Source: a virus. Taken from it: 64,000 nucleotides of DNA. Of the stretch, positions 62,856-64,000 are shown piece by piece. A program made the position numbers and the translations under genes. The stretch is from the IMG/VR virus record IMGVR_UViG_3300011113_000784, positions 46,968-110,967 of that record; one strand, written 5' to 3'. Numbering within the stretch: the stretch's first letter is position 1; each line of letters begins with the position of its first letter. The notes below the pieces were generated by a model. The model made no database searches and had not been told where the DNA came from. It was given only the letters and a program-made list of their open reading frames with translations.

Positions 62856-63989
62856 ATGGGTCAGAAGCAATTGTTATTTCACTTTGATTCTATTTTGGCA
62901 CCGAATCCCGGCTTGCCTCCTGCTCCGACTATGCAAGAGTGCGCTGAATTAGTCAATTCAAATAATCCTGACAGTCCATTTCATAAATTCGTAGGACAAG
63001 ATTTTGCCAAGAAAAAGATGGGAAGAGTATTGCTCAACGCTCTTCAGCGTCCCAATCATTGTGCTGCTGATGTATCTTGGTTGCTAACTGGTCCATCTTC
63101 TGTTGGTAAAACGACACTTGCTAGAATCTATGCAAAGATTCTTAATCTTCCATTCATTGAAATTCACCCAAAATCAATCAAGAGTCTCAGTGATATATTT
63201 GATGCAATCAACGAGAAACTCGTTGAAAGAAAACCATATCTCGAAATGGTCGAGCTAACAGAAAATAATTACTGCGCTCCTCCATGTGTAGTTTTTATTG
63301 ATGAGGTCCATACACTCAACCGTTTGTTCCAAAACGGTTTGTTGAAAGCTATTGAACCAAAGGATAGGATGCTCATCACTGAGGACAGGAGATATATCAA
63401 TACTAAAAATGTTTGCTTCATGATTGCAACAACTGATCCTGCTGATCTGTTTGATGCTTTCTTGGGCAGATTTACTGAAATTGCTCTTAACCCATATACG
63501 AAAAAAGAAGTTGCTCAGATTGTGCAACTCAATTTTCCTAATTGGGGTGCAATCGAGTGCGCTCTTGCAGCACACTTTCAACCAAGGTTGCCTCGTAAAG
63601 CAATCGAATTTGCTAAAGAAATGGATATGGAAAAAGCTATCAATCCAGAAAAGACTTGGCATCAAATAGCAGTCCAAGTAGCAGAAGAAAATCAAATTGA
63701 TATGCATGGCATGCCTTATAAGCATCTACAACTACTTAAATTTGTTAGTTGTAGGGCTTATTCTAAGGAACGAGTAGCCATTGCTCTCAACATCCGAGAA
63801 AAAGAATTGAAGGCATCTGTTTTGCCATGTCTTATGAATCCAACACCAGACAGCCCTGCCTTGGTCACTATTTCAACTGGTGGCATTAGGTTAACCTATG
63901 ATGGATATTTGGAACTCAAGAAACGCAACATGGTAAATACTATGCCAAGCTATCTTGAAGAAGAAGCTGCTGCTGAGAAAGTGCGATGA
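62856..63989 (+). CDS. ruvB: RuvB-like Holliday junction ATPase
   Basis: 377 residues. FVGQDFAKKKMGRVLLNAL opens, then Walker A GPSSVGKTT at 79-87, Walker B CVVFIDEVH near 144-152, sensor MIATTDPADLFDAFLGRF and a winged-helix C-terminus. Plan and length are those of RuvB (about 340 aa), which drives branch migration of Holliday junctions. In phages it would act in recombination-dependent replication. AAGGAGAA precedes the ATG. Confidence 0.88.
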   Translation: MGQKQLLFHFDSILAPNPGLPPAPTMQECAELVNSNNPDSPFHKFVGQDFAKKKMGRVLLNALQRPNHCAADVSWLLTGPSSVGKTTLARIYAKILNLPFIEIHPKSIKSLSDIFDAINEKLVERKPYLEMVELTENNYCAPPCVVFIDEVHTLNRLFQNGLLKAIEPKDRMLITEDRRYINTKNVCFMIATTDPADLFDAFLGRFTEIALNPYTKKEVAQIVQLNFPNWGAIECALAAHFQPRLPRKAIEFAKEMDMEKAINPEKTWHQIAVQVAEENQIDMHGMPYKHLQLLKFVSCRAYSKERVAIALNIREKELKASVLPCLMNPTPDSPALVTISTGGIRLTYDGYLELKKRNMVNTMPSYLEEEAAAEKVR

Positions 63990-64000
63990 ATAATATCGAA
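63986..64000 (+). CDS. Start of next gene (partial)
   Basis: ATG 63986 overlaps the RuvB-like stop as ATGA and continues MNNIE to the window edge. Too short to identify. Confidence 0.45.

Noticed and set aside
1-64000. Bacterial chromosome rather than phage
   Set aside because: The presence of PrkA, IF3, bS21, CsrA and RuvB could suggest a cell, but the mix with split DnaE, giant fibres, an intein-bearing phage protein, HNH nuclease, capsid-type leaders and gene overlaps, and the lack of usual neighbouring cellular genes (rpmI/rplT after infC, groEL after groES), argues for phage.

Overview
This window reads as part of a large tailed-phage genome, most likely a huge (jumbo-class) phage of a bacterium. 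The evidence is tightly packed genes with start/stop overlaps, many small unknown ORFs, three giant repetitive fibre genes, phage-type replication genes (a DnaE-type polymerase in two pieces, dUTPase, PhoH, a RuvB-like ATPase), a free-standing HNH nuclease and several stray copies of host-type genes. The DNA is AT-rich and translation uses ATG, GTG and TTG starts with ordinary Shine-Dalgarno sites. No terminase, portal or major capsid gene is visible, so phage assignment is an inference from content.

Layout. 1-7.4 kb: small unknown genes, an FmdB-like zinc ribbon, then a sigma70-like promoter and the complete PrkA kinase / YeaH (DUF444) / SpoVR trio known from bacterial stress operons. 7.4-11.6 kb: replicative DNA polymerase III alpha encoded as two ORFs split inside the palm domain, the first also interrupted by an out-of-frame 8-nt segment within the PHP active-site motif. 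11.6-20.6 kb: unknown genes, two glycosyltransferase-like proteins, and a translation/folding group: ribosomal protein bS21, initiation factor IF3, a GroES-like co-chaperonin and dUTPase. 20.7-31.4 kb: glycosyltransferases, a DUF6428-like protein, PhoH, a LamG-domain virion protein, an amidoligase, a PduO-type corrinoid adenosyltransferase and an HNH endonuclease whose start codon lies in a hairpin. 31.4-35.3 kb: ParB-like protein, a structured RNA plus a tRNA-Lys-like cloverleaf, CsrA, a gamma-glutamylcyclotransferase-like protein, a DUF5872-type protein interrupted by a 138-residue mini-intein, and a possible small RNA ending in a strong terminator. 35.3-41.5 kb: a sugar/methyl modification cassette (three-domain methyltransferase, five or so glycosyltransferases counting both strands, 2-oxoglutarate oxygenase). 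41.5-57.2 kb: three giant minus-strand fibre genes built from Ser-Gly repeats; one contains 24 kelch-like blades arranged as four blocks of six. 57.3-64 kb: small structural-looking proteins, a papain-like amidase, three minus-strand proteins (metallopeptidase-like, P-loop kinase, ADP-ribosyltransferase-like) that share a T4 capsid-targeting-like N-terminus, and a RuvB-like ATPase.

How it fits together. Plus-strand genes are mostly metabolic, replicative and regulatory; minus-strand genes are mostly virion or probably virion-associated. The phage appears to carry its own tools to redirect host translation (bS21, IF3, CsrA, tRNA-like RNA), host stress physiology (PrkA/YeaH/SpoVR), cofactor supply (PduO) and surface chemistry (glycosyltransferases next to Ser/Thr/Gly-rich fibres). 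All nine convergent gene pairs overlap at their 3' ends, and four well-supported promoters share a 16-nt spacer.
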